Shown here: positions 1 through 11,057 of the stretch, one piece after another
Numbering within the stretch: the stretch's first letter is position 1
Layout of the letters: the number at the start of each line of letters is the position of its first letter
From: Hyaloperonospora brassicae
Taxonomy: Eukaryota; Oomycota; Peronosporomycetes; Peronosporales; Peronosporaceae
DNA length: 64,000 nt
Direction of reading: 5' to 3'
Assembly (NCBI GenBank): GCA_947650285.1
Contig: CANTFL010001480.1
Span: forward strand, 62,001-126,000
Program-made: the position numbers and the translations under genes
Notes under the pieces: generated by a model
Databases searched by the model: none
Seen by the model: only the letters and a program-made list of their open reading frames with translations
What the model was told of the DNA's origin: nothing

Positions 1-665
1 ACCGTTGCAGCATTCAATTTGTTGAATTCGTGCACTATCCGCCACCCTCCTGTGGCCTTTTGCACACAGAAGGTCGGAGAGCTGTGAGGTGATGTCGATT
101 CCCTCACATGGCCCGCTGCTAAGCGATCGGCAAAGAACTTGTCGATCGCTCGTACTTGTTCACGAGGCAGTGGCCACTGCTTCATGACACAATTCTTCGA
201 GCCCGTTCTGAGCTCGATCTCGTGTCGAGTGCCTTTGTCCTTAGGCAACTCGCACGGTACGGATTCAGGGAACACATCCCTGAATTCGATCAAATCCTTG
301 TACAAAGGATTTGCCTGGAGTGACTCCCAGGATTGGGACGCGTATCGCTCAATCCGAGTCTTCTCATCGAGGACACTTTCGTCCATCGATGAGCTGCTGA
401 GAACCCGTTCGTTCTCAGCAAATACTTTTGCCGACCGAATATCGGCCACATACTCATCTTCTGTGACGAGTATGCAGATCTGATTGACTTTGCCACTACG
501 CAGATCACGCAAGAACCGTTTCGGTTCTAGCGTTGGCAACTGAGTTATCTCCGAAGTTAACTTCGGAGGCACAATCAGATCAAGCGTATTAGCGCCTACG
601 CTTGATCCGTCATTAACGAAGACGTTCAACGTCTCAGTTTCTTCCTGGAACTTTGTTTCACAGGT
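1..665 (-). pseudogene. pol: Gypsy pol: pre-RT linker and start of reverse transcriptase (partial)
   Basis: Read on the minus strand from about 665 down to 1, the frame is open and ends at the window edge. The last ~60 residues carry the Ty3/Gypsy RT entry: a KQWPLPREQ stretch, then AAGHVRES, SPHSSPTFCVQKATGGWR and EFNKLNA. The catalytic YxDD lies outside the window. The residues before it form the usual linker between protease and RT. This frame is offset by -1 from the protease frame that stops at 626, so either a programmed shift or a mutation separates the two; no classical slippery heptamer is evident. RT would copy element RNA into cDNA in Gag particles. Confidence 0.8.
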
Positions 666-1588
666 TGCTGAAGGCCTGATCCCTCAGCAAGTGACTCTTG
701 AGGAATTCCTTCCTCTAGAACGTGGGGACTTATTCCCTCGACGTCTTCTGACTGTGGCTGTGCAACCACAGTCAGACACCGATCCTCTACGGTCGACCCT
801 CCAGTCGACCTAGGATTTCCATGTTGCCCTTTGGAGGCAACAGGTTTCTTACTTCTAAGATGCTGCCCGCTAGGCATGCATCCATGTCCCGGTCCACTCG
901 ACTTATTCGAGTGGTGGACCTTCGGCGCAGCCTGTACTCCTGTACAGCCGCCGGGAGCTTGCTCCACAGTGTAGTGATAAACTACACTGTAATCTTGTGC
1001 AGTCGTGCTAACGACCGTACCGAAAGTGAGGCCATCGCACTCACTCGCAGAACATCCACACGCTTGTCGACGCTCCAAGATGTTCATCAGATGGCCATCT
1101 GATGAACAAGCGGCAGGCATCTTCACGGATCGTTGCTGCCAGCTCACCCTTGGCTCGTACTTTCTGAGCCAAGGTAATCCCAGGATGACATCACATTTGT
1201 CATCCAGGTCCAGTACGATGAAGTCATCATCGTACTGTTCGCCCTCCAACGTGTAGTGGATTCCTACTACACGTTTCTCAATGGTAATCGATGCGCCTGT
1301 CGCAAGGCGCACCGTCATGCTTGTAAGGGGAATGTCGTGCTCAATGAACTTGAGCCTACGACCCTCTAATGACTGGCGTCGAACAAAGTTGTTCGACGCC
1401 CCACAGTCTACTAGGGAACAAATCGACAAATTGTTTGTCGCTTCCAACTTCAAGGTGATGAGCGAAACGTCATCACCAGGTGCAGAGACACACAATGATT
1501 GTGTATCTGGAGCAACTTTCGTCAAGAGATTTGCAAATTTTCTTGAGGTTGCTGGATCAGTAGGGCGCTCCGCCCCTACTGACCCCAA
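626..1588 (-). pseudogene. Gypsy retropepsin-like aspartic protease region
   Basis: This 320-residue minus-strand frame begins inside the end of the gag frame (13-nt overlap, different frame). About 60 residues in is an aspartic protease flap-and-active-site block: LVDCGASNNFV (the catalytic D in the DCGAS variant of DTGA/S) and, further on, DVILGLPWLRKY, the typical ILG.PWL strand. The protease would cut the Gag-Pol polyprotein. The remaining ~150 residues are a low-similarity linker. The frame stops at 626 while pol continues in another frame. Confidence 0.8.
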
Positions 1589-2729
1589 CCATTTTTTGAT
1601 GTTCCGTCTCGCTGTTGCGGCTTCGCAACAGCGCTGGACCCAAGCCCATTGCCCTTTCTGGAAAATGGTCGTCCATTTCGCTCAGTACTGTTTGGTACTG
1701 GACGTGGAGCACTACACTCATATGCGTAGTGCCCTAACTTCTGACAACGATTGCACCTCTGCAATCGCTTGTTGTTTGAAGAGCGAGGTCTCTCGCTCTC
1801 AACATAGCAGAGGTCCATTGGTTCTGGACCTCCGATCTCTTGTCGTCTTGGTGGACGGTAAGAGTTTGATCTAGCATGAGCCTGTCTCATGCTAAAGTCT
1901 TCCTGTTTCGCGGCTGATATAGCTTCTTCGAGCGAATTCAGCTCAAGACGGGACAGGTGGCTCTTGGCGGGCCTTTCTGCGAGCCCTTGCATGAACACCG
2001 TAATCAACGTGTATTCATGAACTGGGTTGGCAGTCATACTACTCGCTAGGAGTCGTATATGTTGTGCGTAAGCGTGCACATCACGCTTACCCTGCTTGAG
2101 TTTCAGGAGCTCTGAACGAGCCCTGAACTCAGCCCGTGGCGGCTCAAACGTTTGTCTGAGCCGGGACTTGAAGTCATCTAGCAACCTAAACACATTTGGG
2201 TCACTACTCTCGAGTCCCAGGGACCAAGTTTTGGCACGCCCTGCCAAGTGGGTCTGAGCAAATTTGATTTCATTTGCTCATCTTCGACGCGACGAGCCCT
2301 TAAGGCTCTGTCAAGTTCGACAAACCACAGTAGCAGGAAGTCCTCCGGGACTCCACTGTACTTGGAGATGTCAACTTTCATGACCTCGGGACGACGCGCA
2401 TGCGCCGTCCCGCCCACAGCAGCATGGAATTGCTACTGTTTCAACAGCTCTGTCTGTTGAGCACCGAGTTCTCTCAACTGCTCGGCCAGTTGAGAGCCTT
2501 GCTGGTGAAGCAAGGCTACTTTCTCCCTCTCGAGAGCAAGTTCATTCTGAATGAACTTGGCGATAGAGGCCTGTTTTTGGTCTCTATCTAGAGACTCCAA
2601 CATGGCGCTAATGGCGAACTCGCCTACGGTAGAACTCATTCGTTCTACCGCACCCCAATCGATGTCACACAAGTGGGTAAACCCTTCACGCGTGGCGTGA
2701 AAGGTCTCTTCATCATCCAACATGTTCAT
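1576..2729 (-). pseudogene. gag: Gypsy gag (capsid and CCHC nucleocapsid), broken
   Basis: Three minus-strand segments make up gag. 2729-2433 starts MNMLDDEETFHATREG and contains a helical stretch (ALEREKVALLHQQGSQLAEQ). A TAG at 2433-2435 interrupts it where the 21-kb copy has a lysine codon, and the same frame resumes to 2178 with a VDISKYSGVPEDF capsid entry. A one-base shift near 2250 moves the rest into another frame (2247-1576), which has a Retrotrans_gag core and a CCHC zinc knuckle, CNRCQKLGHYAYEC. Gag would form the particle and bind element RNA. The breaks make this copy unlikely to produce functional Gag. Confidence 0.85.
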
Positions 2730-2752
2730 GTTGGATGCTGTGGTCCTTGGGA

Positions 2753-2771
2753 GGACTACAAAGTGCTACCA
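2753..2771 (-). other. Primer-binding site of the left Gypsy element
   Basis: Read on the minus strand, TGGTAGCACTTTGTAGTCC begins two bases after the LTR end. The identical 19 bases follow the LTR of the second copy at 21459-21477. A TGG start just inside a 5' LTR is the usual pairing site for a tRNA 3' CCA end. The primer tRNA was not identified. Confidence 0.65.
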
Positions 2772-2773
2772 GG

Positions 2774-3166
2774 TGTAACGGGACACACCCTTGCGTGAAC
2801 TTAACGCAAGGGTTTCGGTGCCCCGACAGACGTACACGAGGCAAACGAGGAAGCGTAGATAAGGTAAAAGCAGAACTGTTATATTAATAAAATTAAGTCT
2901 TTTAACCACTGTCTCTCTGTTTGACTTAACTTAATTATGCTAATATAACTGAGTGTATGGTGACGTCTCGTCACTACTCATTGCGCGCGTCCTGCGGCGA
3001 TTGGTGGGTTGATATCATCAAGATATCAACCAATGAACAGACTCTTTGGTCGACTCATCAATATCACCACTTTGGTGATATTGTTCAAAGAATATTCAAC
3101 TTAATATTCTGTATTGTCATTGTTTCTTTAAAGTGATAACTCCATGTAACGGGCTGCCTCGTTACA
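2774..3166 (-). repeat. LTR of the left Gypsy element
   Basis: 393 bp ending in TGTAACG/CGTTACA inverted termini. At the minus-strand 5' end, TGTAACG is followed 7 bases later by CCGTTACAT, forming a terminal hairpin also present in the LTR at 20993. A second internal hairpin (GGTTGATATC...GATATCAACC, near 3010-3035) and the GGACGCGCGCAATG block are shared with that LTR too. The direction fits the minus-strand gag beside it. Confidence 0.7.
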
Positions 3167-4050
3167 CGCGCCCTTTCTACTCAACTAGCGCTGGCTCGCT
3201 TAAAAACTACCAAGCTTCGTTTGCGAGCCCTGATGGCATCAGCTGTAGTTATGCCCAAAACATTTGTGTGGTACGCCACAGTTGGCCTTATCACGTAGTG
3301 GTGGCCGAGTTGCAGCAACTCGTCAAGCACTTTTCTGGGGTATTCGGGAAGGTATCTCATGTCGTGCATATAGGGCGAGTCTCAGGATGTACTTCCAGCA
3401 GATTAAGGGGGTATCCCGTTACCTAATGTACGGGCATCACTCCTCACTATGGCGGGTTATACAGTCGGCAGATTGGTTTCTGATTCAGCGGGTGTTGGTC
3501 GCCTCGTTGGAGACATACTTTTGGCCAGGCGTCGCGGGGTATATACGGACGCAACGCCTAGTCACGTTAATAACGAAGGTGCTTCGAACTTCTGGGTTAG
3601 TAAAATGTGGGCGGCCGGTAGTAAGGTTGTCAGGGAGACTGCTTGATTCGCACTCCATGACCAAGCTTGCTTTCATTCGCGCTTCTGCCCTGACGTTGCG
3701 GAGTAATTGTCTCGATGCTCAATGTGAGGATAGTGAGAGCTCCTTGACAGCGGCCTAGAATTCGCTGAAAGCGCTCCAGCCGATCATATCTAAATGGTCG
3801 GCTCTTCGCGGTACACTATGGGATGAGTGGCTCCATTACGCATCGCTCGACACATCGATTGGGCTGCGTAGTGCGACCGGGATGGCCTATAAAGCCGATT
3901 TCTCGCGCGTGTGACGGACCAATGTAGCACGCTACGGGATGTGATACGATAGCGGGTGGTTCAACAGGGTACGATCACCTTCTCGAATTGTGGCATAGTC
4001 AATCATTCTTCTCACACTCAAAGAGACACCAAGAAAATTACCGAGACTTT
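3167..4050. other. Spacer with unassignable short frames
   Basis: No gene can be supported. A plus-strand stretch near 3500-3560 (WFLIQRVLVASLETYFWPGVAGY) faintly recalls the HHCC region before a Gypsy integrase (YFWPGM), but frames are broken on both sides and no catalytic DDE residues follow. Most likely old retroelement debris. Confidence 0.35.
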
Positions 4051-4055
4051 GCTGA

Positions 4056-6749
4056 TCAATTTTCCTTAACTTCTGTTCGAGACCCACCGGTAAAATCTTC
4101 TACGGACGTTCTATTCCAGCCGTTCATTGGCACCACACCTGGCGCCTGGAGCACGGCAAATACATCGTCCATAAAGAGGATGCTACGTCCCGGGAAGATC
4201 TTTCTGTGTAATCGATGGTGGATTGTGACCGAGCTGCGGCAATTCACACTCATAAGGCGAAGGTTCATTTCCCTGCGCATCAGGCTTTGACTCGAATCGT
4301 TTAGATCTGATGGAACGGGGACCGATGGATTTACCGTCGTCGTAGGTATGGCGCATATGTACGACGTGCACGCTTTTCTCAAGGTGCTGTGCATAGTGAT
4401 ACGGCTCTTGGAAGAAAATGGGTTGAGTTCCATAGAGCCTGTCGATGACGATCTTTAAACGCGCGACACGTTTCGATTCATTCCTTGAACCACCCAGTCA
4501 CTTGAAAGGAGATCGGCTCGATCGGTCGATCGAAAGTTTTCCAAGGTTACTGGTTGTACAGAGACGTGATCTTCGCAGAAGAAATCAACTGGGGAGCCCT
4601 GCAATCAGTCCGGAGTGCCAAAGAATTCAGAGCATTGTATGCAGATCAGGAAGGATTTCGGCTTGGCGGTATGTTTGACCATGAAATTCACTATCCGCTC
4701 AGCGACACTGGTGTAGCTGACTCGACGCGACGACCAGGGACTTACTTGAAAGGTTGACCGGAGAACGCGACAGCTGTACTTAGGAATCCACTTATCGCGC
4801 AGCACATGAGTGGCTGGCAGCGCGACATTTTGGCTGAGAGCCAGCAGATCGTTCATGTCTTTACTATCATCACTGGACATACTGAGGCTGCCAGACGAGT
4901 ATCTCGCCGGATCGGCCAGAAGATCGATCTTGGACACCTTTAATTTCTGGGGAGTCGCTGAAGAATCTGGAGAAGGAGATCGCAAGTTGGAGCTGAATTC
5001 TTTAATGACAATTGTGGATGTGGTTCGATCGAGTCCAGTCGACTTAGCATCAGTTGAAGCGCGTCTGCGGAAAGTAGATCGCGTTCCAAATCGCGGCGCG
5101 AGTGGCATCTCCCGAAGAACTGGAAGAATCACGCATGGTCGAGGACTAAGAAATTTTATTCTTCGGACCTGCTTGATCTTCCACCTTGCCTAGCGACGTC
5201 TTCGGGGAGGTCGCCGGAACACGCTTAACCGGAGGGCGATTAGAAGAGTTCTTGAGCATTCTCCAGATGAACGCTTGGACGATACCGACCAGGATTTGTT
5301 GTTCAAATCTATCAAAAATTTCGATCGCTTGGACTTAGGTGATCGCTTTTATTCAAGTGAGTGCTCTTAAGAAGGCGATCATGCGGGTGCTGCCGTCGGT
5401 GCGGATGCAGTCGATCGAGGAGGGTCGACCGTTTGCAGTGGACCAGCTGATTGTGTGGGATCATCCGTCGAGGCCGACTTAGTTGATCAAGTGTACGGAG
5501 ACGACCGCGAGTACAGCGTTGTATTTGTCAAGTACGTACGCGATTCTGGCTTACCAGATTGCGTGATCTTGTCCTGTGGCTTAGAATCATATGCCTGCAC
5601 TGAGTCGGCTGATCGCGTGACTGGAGCTGATCGCGCAAACCGAAAAGACGATTTCGAGCGTACAGATCGCGTCGAAACCTTGGCTGGGGTCAACGGAGAG
5701 AAGGCTCTAGAATCCCGAGAACGCTTATATGGGACACCATAATTGCCGTCGCCCCGGGGACGTTTGCTGTACGAAGAAACTGGAGGAGAAGCTACATTGA
5801 ACGCAACGCAGAAGCTAACGGAGTTAGATAAGCCCGAAGATTATCACGGTGTGAAACAGCAAGTTCACCATCAGCGATCGAGACATCACGAGAGCTTTCT
5901 CGATCTTGGGCCAAAAGTTAAAGAAGCGCATTGTTGGAGTGATAACCCGCCATCAAATTTGGCTGTCGATCTAGCTCGCGTTTCTGATCAATTATCGACG
6001 CGCAGTTTTGATCACGTAGCGTGGAAAATGATGCTATCTGTTTATCAAGATCGGCTATCTTCTGCTGATTGCGAACAGAGGCAACCTGGCGCTTCTTCGC
6101 GTCGGCGTCCTGAAGAGCCCGGATTGACTCGAGCTGCAAAAAATTGGGATATCAACTTTTGACTGAGAAATTTGTTTTCGTGCCGACACTCTTTTTCGAA
6201 AGACACAGAATAATGGCCTGATCCCAACGAACCTTCTCTGGGTTAGAGAAGGTATCTTCGAATAAGAATGTCTCCAAGCGCTTTACTCATTCTATAAGTC
6301 GCAGATTATCGCCAGCTGATCCTCCTGCCTACTCAAGATCTTTGCGCGTTCATCGCTGAGCTCGCGGAAGCCATTAAAGATGGAAAATAGACGATCCAAA
6401 CGCTGCTTGACATTCCCGCGCCTTTGGGCCCCGATTTCACGGAGAAGTTTAACTCCTGCTCCAAGCGATCGCCGCGGTGCTTCTCTTCTCTCAGCGCTTC
6501 CTTAAGGGAGAGGTAACGCCTCGAGATCTCCTCATAGCTCTCCAAACGATCGTAAAGAGCGGCCACCATGCCGGCCATCGTTGGTCGATCAACACAAGTA
6601 GAGGTCGTTATTCGGGTACTGAAAAGAAGCGAGTATGACCCGGCGTGTGGACCACTGGGGGCGGGGACGGGCGTCACCTGACCTGGACCTGGAGACGACT
6701 CACCCGAATCGGAAGGAGAAGAGGTGCCAGAAGGTTTTGTCGTCGACAC
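4056..6749 (-). pseudogene. Decayed gag-like remnant of another LTR element
   Basis: Several minus-strand frames in line look like the wreck of one protein-coding region. 6749-6333 starts MSTTKPSGTSSPSDSGESSP, a Ser/Pro-rich N-terminus followed by a charged helix (YEEISRRYLSLKEALREEKH). 6139-5918 continues a coiled-coil pattern. 5132-4605 ends in a 90-residue block with LLALSQNVALPATHVLRDKW. 4433-4056 follows. An N-terminal disordered part, a coiled coil and then a compact domain fits Gypsy gag proteins of oomycetes, but I see no zinc knuckle or protease and cannot name the family. Multiple stops and shifts make it non-functional. Confidence 0.35.
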
Positions 6750-6759
6750 GGCTTGGGTT

Positions 6760-7325
6760 AAAATGGTGGGACCGGTGAAGCAGAGTGATAAGTGCGCAGT
6801 CAGATCGACACTGTGTTGCGACTAACGGCGCAGGGGACGTCTGTGGTAAAGCGACTACTAAAAGTTGCGATAGGGTAACTGATCGCGCTCCAGATATATC
6901 CGAGTCAGTTAACGGTTGGCAGCGCCGTTCCCACAACTGGTCGGATCGCGTACACTGGTCGGTAGGACAAAACTGGATATCATATTGGACAGGATGGGAC
7001 CTGCGATATCGGGTTAAAGTATGACGGACGAAGGGTACGAGTGCTGGAGATGGATTCATTGGCATGGGGAAGATTACGTTAGCGATCAGTCGATCAAGAA
7101 GGTAACCGCGATCAGCAAGGCAATCGCTATCAGGAGGCGATCGAGATTGTGATCAGGGATCAGGTATGTGATCGCGATCAGGCTAGCGTGGGTTACGCAA
7201 CACGATCGGCGATCAGAAGGGCGAATACAATCGGATAAGTATATCAGGTGTGTGCCACGCAAGTACAAGGTCGCTACCGTATAGAGAGAGCGACATGTGG
7301 CAAGCATTGTCCTAGACATGAGAAT
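6760..7325. other. GATC-rich non-coding stretch
   Basis: Low-complexity sequence in which GATCGC, GATCAG and CGATCA recur every few bases, especially 7080-7240. It lies upstream (minus-strand sense) of the decayed gag at 6749 and could be part of its LTR or leader. Three ATAGGG units at 7323-7341 are too few and the wrong unit for a telomere tract. Confidence 0.4.
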
Positions 7326-7529
7326 AGGGATAGGGATAGGGTTGTCGGGTTTGAGTCGTAAACATTAAATATAGTGCAATTTGATTTAAATTACACGTGT
7401 CGACTTCTTCTCCGGGTGGATCACTGGCCACTCGACGTCAAGGAAATGTTACATACTTTAATCAATTGATATCCCTGGATTGATTGACCAGGGATTAAAA
7501 AGTATCGAGCAATTTCCAACTGCTACTGG

Positions 7530-7950
7530 ACGCAGGAAAATATTTGTGGTCGAGGACTCAAGATCGCGAGACAGCTCAAGTGGTTAGAAGGATCGCGAAT
7601 CAAGGTCTACATTTAAAAATGACGATCTGTTACAGATCAGGGTGACTCATATCGAGCACCCTACAAGTATCTAAGTGATCCCGTACAAAGTTACACGAGA
7701 TAACGTCAACCCCGGTCGCGATGTGAAGATTTACACATCGAGATCAAACCTCGACCCCATCGCAACACTGTCGCGTTTTCCACTGACACGAGTCCACCTG
7801 GAAGAGTGCAACCCTCCCTACCGACGGGTACACAATGTGACGAAGGCTATCAAGAACACGTAGTCAGAGTACATCCTTAGTTAATCGGTCGTCCGGGCGC
7901 CAGTGGAGAATTGGTATCGATTTCTCAAAAGAGCGATCACCACTCCACCA
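7530..7950 (+). repeat. Diverged relative of the LTR found at 24162 (weak)
   Basis: Short collinear matches to the last 600 bp of the 24162-25977 LTR: AAGATCGCGAG.CAGCTCAAGTGGT.AGAAG near 7560-7592, GTGAAGATTT.C near 7722, and CCGACGGGTACACAA near 7820-7835. Between the matches the sequence is unalignable by eye. It ends around CCACCACA, similar to the CCACA terminus of that LTR. Confidence 0.4.
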
Positions 7951-7953
7951 CAT

Positions 7954-8327
7954 GCGCGTTGTGTGCATTTACGGACAGGACGGAGGCTGGTATGGGGCTG
8001 GGCGTGGATGACCTGATCGCACAGTTCAGGGAACCTTCTTCGGACTCCTCGAAATCAATCGCTCGGTAGCATAGCGTGGGTTTTCACCAGGAAGATCGTC
8101 CAAGCGTCGACGCTTACGTCCGATGCGTAGAGTAGACGGCGAGGGCATCGTAGACGGGGTCCCGATGACCACGTAAGTTTCTAGTCAACGTACTTACAAA
8201 CACCTGAGGCTATGATAGGTGCTGCGCAGGCGGGAAGCACGCAAGCCGCCCGTCCGAGTGCACGAGCATCAGCATCGAGTGCTAATCCGAATTCATCGCC
8301 GCGAGGTAATACATCATTTTGCGTACC
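7954..8327 (-). mobile_element. Utopia-like 5' coding fragment, inverted
   Basis: On the minus strand this stretch follows the N-terminal part of the Utopia polyprotein: a GRAACVLPACAAP-like segment, the basic nuclear-localisation-like motif RKRRRLDDLPGENP (C element: GGKRRRLDDLPGGDP at about 50843-50885) and ASVLSV, which in the full elements directly precedes the C2H2 finger. At DNA level it lines up with about 50700-51010 and 57820-58140. It is a separate truncated copy, 30 kb from the array and in opposite orientation, ending exactly where the 1-kb tandem array begins. Confidence 0.75.
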
Positions 8328-8356
8328 GCTTGACCCTAGCGGTGCGAATTTTCCTT

Positions 8357-8650
8357 TTGGGGGGTCAGGTTCGGGGCCCCCCCGCCCCCCTTGGGTTTTC
8401 CGCTTGCCAGAGGTGGGCGCGAGGGGCGTGGTGTCCGCCGGTGGTCGCGGCTTGTTGGTGGGGCGCGGCAGCCCGTTGGTCGGGAGGGGGGGGGGGGGGG
8501 CGCCCGTGGTGGGGATGTGCTACTCCTCGCCGAAACTCAACCTCCCACCCCCCCCCTGTTCTTCCTCCGGGAAGGGAGGAGTAAAAAAAAAAAAAAAAAT
8601 GTCTCCGTTTGTGATTCCCCCCCCCCCCCCCGCGCCCCCGACAAAATTGG
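8357..8650. other. Probable assembly-error block within array unit 1
   Basis: Between TTTTCCTTTT and GCGCACGACAAAGG every other unit has an ordinary mixed sequence. Here the same interval aligns loosely but is full of runs: 14 G, 17 A, 14-15 C and several 6-9-base C or G runs. The skeleton of the normal unit is still visible (CTTGTT, CCGAAACTCAA, TGTTCTTCCTC). This is the pattern of low-quality consensus or gap filling, not of normal divergence. Confidence 0.75.
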
Positions 8651-9001
8651 GAAAAGCGCACGACAAAGGATCCATGTCCATTCCAAAGTCACCTCGCTTG
8701 ATGATGTACATCTAGGATATACATATATTCTTAGTATCAGCAATGATTAAAGAATCTACACGACATAGACAGCAACGCACCATCAGCTTGTTCTCGTTCT
8801 TCGTGCCTCGCTTCGTTTTTGCACTAAGCAACACTGGCGTCAGCTTCTAGTTCCCATGTTGCGACGACGACAGCGACGACAGATGCTCGCCCGAGATCTC
8901 AATCGCTGAGATAACGATCGCATCACTGAGCCAGGTGTTGGGCGACTGGATTCGACTGACGTCGGAACGGTAGAATGCATTCAACCGCTCTCGCAACAGC
9001 A

Positions 9002-9066
9002 GATAGATAGATAGATAGATAGATAGATAGTAGTAGATAGATAGATAGATAGGTAGATAGATAGAT
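9002..9066. repeat. (GATA)n microsatellite, unit 1
   Basis: Interrupted by TAGTAG and one GGTA variant. The corresponding tracts in the later units are listed at 10003. Confidence 0.95.
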
Positions 9067-9419
9067 CCTCGAAGCGCCGACGACGTGTCTGCAATAGTGG
9101 TGGCATCATATTGAACGTCAAAGACGCTGGGCGGCGGGCTTCGTCGAAAGCTCTGTCGTCGTCGTCGTCTCGCAAGCAATGCTCACAGAGTCATTCGTCA
9201 TCGCAGCAAACAGGCGGTGTGCCGTTGTAACTGGTGCCGGTGCATCAACGAGGAACCCTCGAGGCGTGTTGGTCTTCCCAAAGTCGAGCAAGTGACTGCA
9301 CAAAACGTTGAAGTACTTGCGAGGCTTGACGCTAGCGGTGCGAATTTTCCTTTTGCAGTGTCAAGATCTGCGACAGCTTCGCCGCCTTTGTTTTCACCGT
9401 TCGCAAGCGGTTGACGCGA

Positions 9420-9712
9420 GCGACGTGGTATCCGTCGGTCGGCGTATCTTGCTTGGTCTGGCGCAGGACCTTGATCGTCAGGAGGCTCTCGTTGGGCACG
9501 CTCTTGAACGTGCTAATGAACTCCGGCTTGAAACTCACAAGCCCAACCATCTCTTGTTCGTCCTCGATAACGGTAGGGCTGAAAAAGCAAAAGATGACGT
9601 CGCCATTGATGATTCCAGCTCGCCAATCCGGTCCGAACTCGACAACGTTGGGAACAGCGCACGACAAAGGATCCATGTCCATTCCAAAGTCACCTCGCTT
9701 GATGATGTACAT
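9420..9712 (-). pseudogene. Conserved minus-strand block of the array unit (MYIIKRGDFG...)
   Basis: An open block repeated in every unit from 9324 on: MDMDPLSCAVPNVVEFG, then GIINGDVIFCFFSP, ending LLTIKVLRQT. Unit 8 has the same reading as unit 2; the other units lack one C and continue into a different frame that stops at the GTGAAA splice-like site. The alternating strand-like pattern (GDVIFCFF...GLVSFKPEF) could be a beta-sandwich, but I cannot assign a family. All copies share the same substitutions, so conservation here reflects recent duplication and not necessarily selection. Confidence 0.3.
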
Positions 9713-9847
9713 CTAGGATATACATATATTCTTAGTATCAGCAATGATTAAAGAATCTACACGACATAGACAGCAACGCACCATCAGCTTGTTCTCGTTC
9801 TTCTTGCCTCGCTTCGTTTTTGCACTAAGCAACACTGGCGTCAGCTT

Positions 9848-10001
9848 CTAGTTCCCATGTTGCGACGACGACAGCGACGACAGATGCTCGCCCGAGATCT
9901 CAATCGCTGAGATAACGATCGCATCACTGAGCCAGGTGTTGGGCGACTGGATTCGACTGACGTCGGAACGGTAGAATGCATTCAACCGCTCTCGCAACAG
10001 C

Positions 10002-10065
<64 letters not shown>

Positions 10066-10396
10066 CCTCGAAGCGCCGACGACGTGTCTGCAATAGTGGT
10101 GGCATCATATTTAACGTCAAAGACGCTGGGCGGCGGGATTCGTCGAAAGCTCTGTCGTCGTCGTCGTCTCGCAAGCAATGCTCACAGAGTCATTCGTCAT
10201 CGCAGCAAACAGGCGGTGTGCCGTTGTAACTGGTGCCGGTGCATCAACGAGGAACCCTCGAGGCGTGTTGGTCTTCCCAAAGTCGAGCAAGTGACTGCAC
10301 AAAACGTTGAAGTACTTGCGAGGCTTGACGCTAGCGGTGCGAATTTTCCTTTTGCAGTGTCAAGATCTGCGACCGCTTCGCCGCCTTTGTTTTCAC
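9848..10396 (-). pseudogene. Possible intron-containing gene piece in each array unit (unit 2/3 shown)
   Basis: Minus-strand reading across the unit boundary shows coding-like blocks separated by splice-like signals. A block ending TSLASTACE can join KPRKYFNVLCSHLLDFG across a 66-bp GTGAAA...CTAG interval (10396-10331) only in units lacking the extra C. That block, ending FAAMTND, can join TRRRRFEDLSIY across a 98-bp GTGAGC...TTGCAG interval (10185-10088) that contains a stop. The (TATC)n tract then encodes LSIY repeats and leads into ERLNAFYRSDVSRIQSPNTW and LSDAIVISAIE, with a stop at 9848. I do not recognise the family; WLSDAIV faintly resembles the start of C48/Ulp1 protease domains, but no catalytic triad was traced. 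This is inference from sequence pattern only. Confidence 0.3.
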
Positions 10397-10999
10397 CGTT
10401 CGCAAGCGGTTGACGCGAGCGACGTGGTATCCGTCGGTCGGCGTATCTTGTTGGTCTGGCGCAGGACCTTGATCGTCAGGAGGCTCTCGTTGGGCACGCT
10501 CTTGAACGTGCTAATGAACTCCGGCTTGAAACTCACAAGCCCAACCATCTCTTGTTCGTCCTCGATAACGGTAGGGCTGAAAAAGCAAAAGATGACGTCG
10601 CCATTGATGATTCCAGCTCGCCAATCCGGTCCGAACTCGACAACGTTGGGAACAGCGCACGACAAAGGATCCATGTCCATTCCAAAGTCACCTCGCTTGA
10701 TGATGTACATCTAGGATATACATATATTCTTAGTATCAGCAATGATTAAAGAATCTACACGACATAGACAGCAACGCACCATCAGCTTGTTCTCGTTCTT
10801 CTTGCCTCGCTTCGTTTTTGCACTAAGCAACACTGGCGTCAGCTTCTAGTTCCCATGTTGCGACGACGACAGCGACGACAGATGCTCGCCCGAGATCTCA
10901 ATCGCTGAGATAACGATCGCATCACTGAGCCAGGTGTTGGGCGACTGGATTCGACTGACGTCGGAACGGTAGAATGCATTCAACCGCTCTCGCAACAGC

Positions 11000-11057
<58 letters not shown>

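Larger units (their letters stand above)
1..3166 (-). mobile_element. Ty3/Gypsy LTR retrotransposon, truncated by the window edge
   Basis: The minus strand reads, in order, LTR (3166 to 2774), primer-binding site, gag, retroviral-type protease and the start of reverse transcriptase, which runs off the left edge. This gag-PR-RT order with a CCHC gag is typical of Ty3/Gypsy. The copy is damaged: an in-frame TAG in gag at 2433-2435 and a gag frameshift near 2250. A second copy of the same family begins at 20993 (plus strand) and a third LTR lies inverted at 63823-64000. Confidence 0.85.

Noticed and set aside
3485..3676. Short minus-strand frame opposite the weak integrase-like stretch
   Set aside because: No motif, no support from neighbours.
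7323..7341. Three ATAGGG units as an interstitial telomere
   Set aside because: Too short, and oomycete telomeres are generally TTTAGGG.
8365..8661. Open frames with poly-Phe, poly-Gly or poly-Pro (e.g. FFFFF, GGGG) in array unit 1
   Set aside because: They come from homopolymer runs in a block that looks like consensus error; intact units do not encode them.
8847..9179. LSIYLSIY-repeat proteins as real repetitive proteins
   Set aside because: These are translations of (TATC)n and occur in every frame; the tract itself is a microsatellite.
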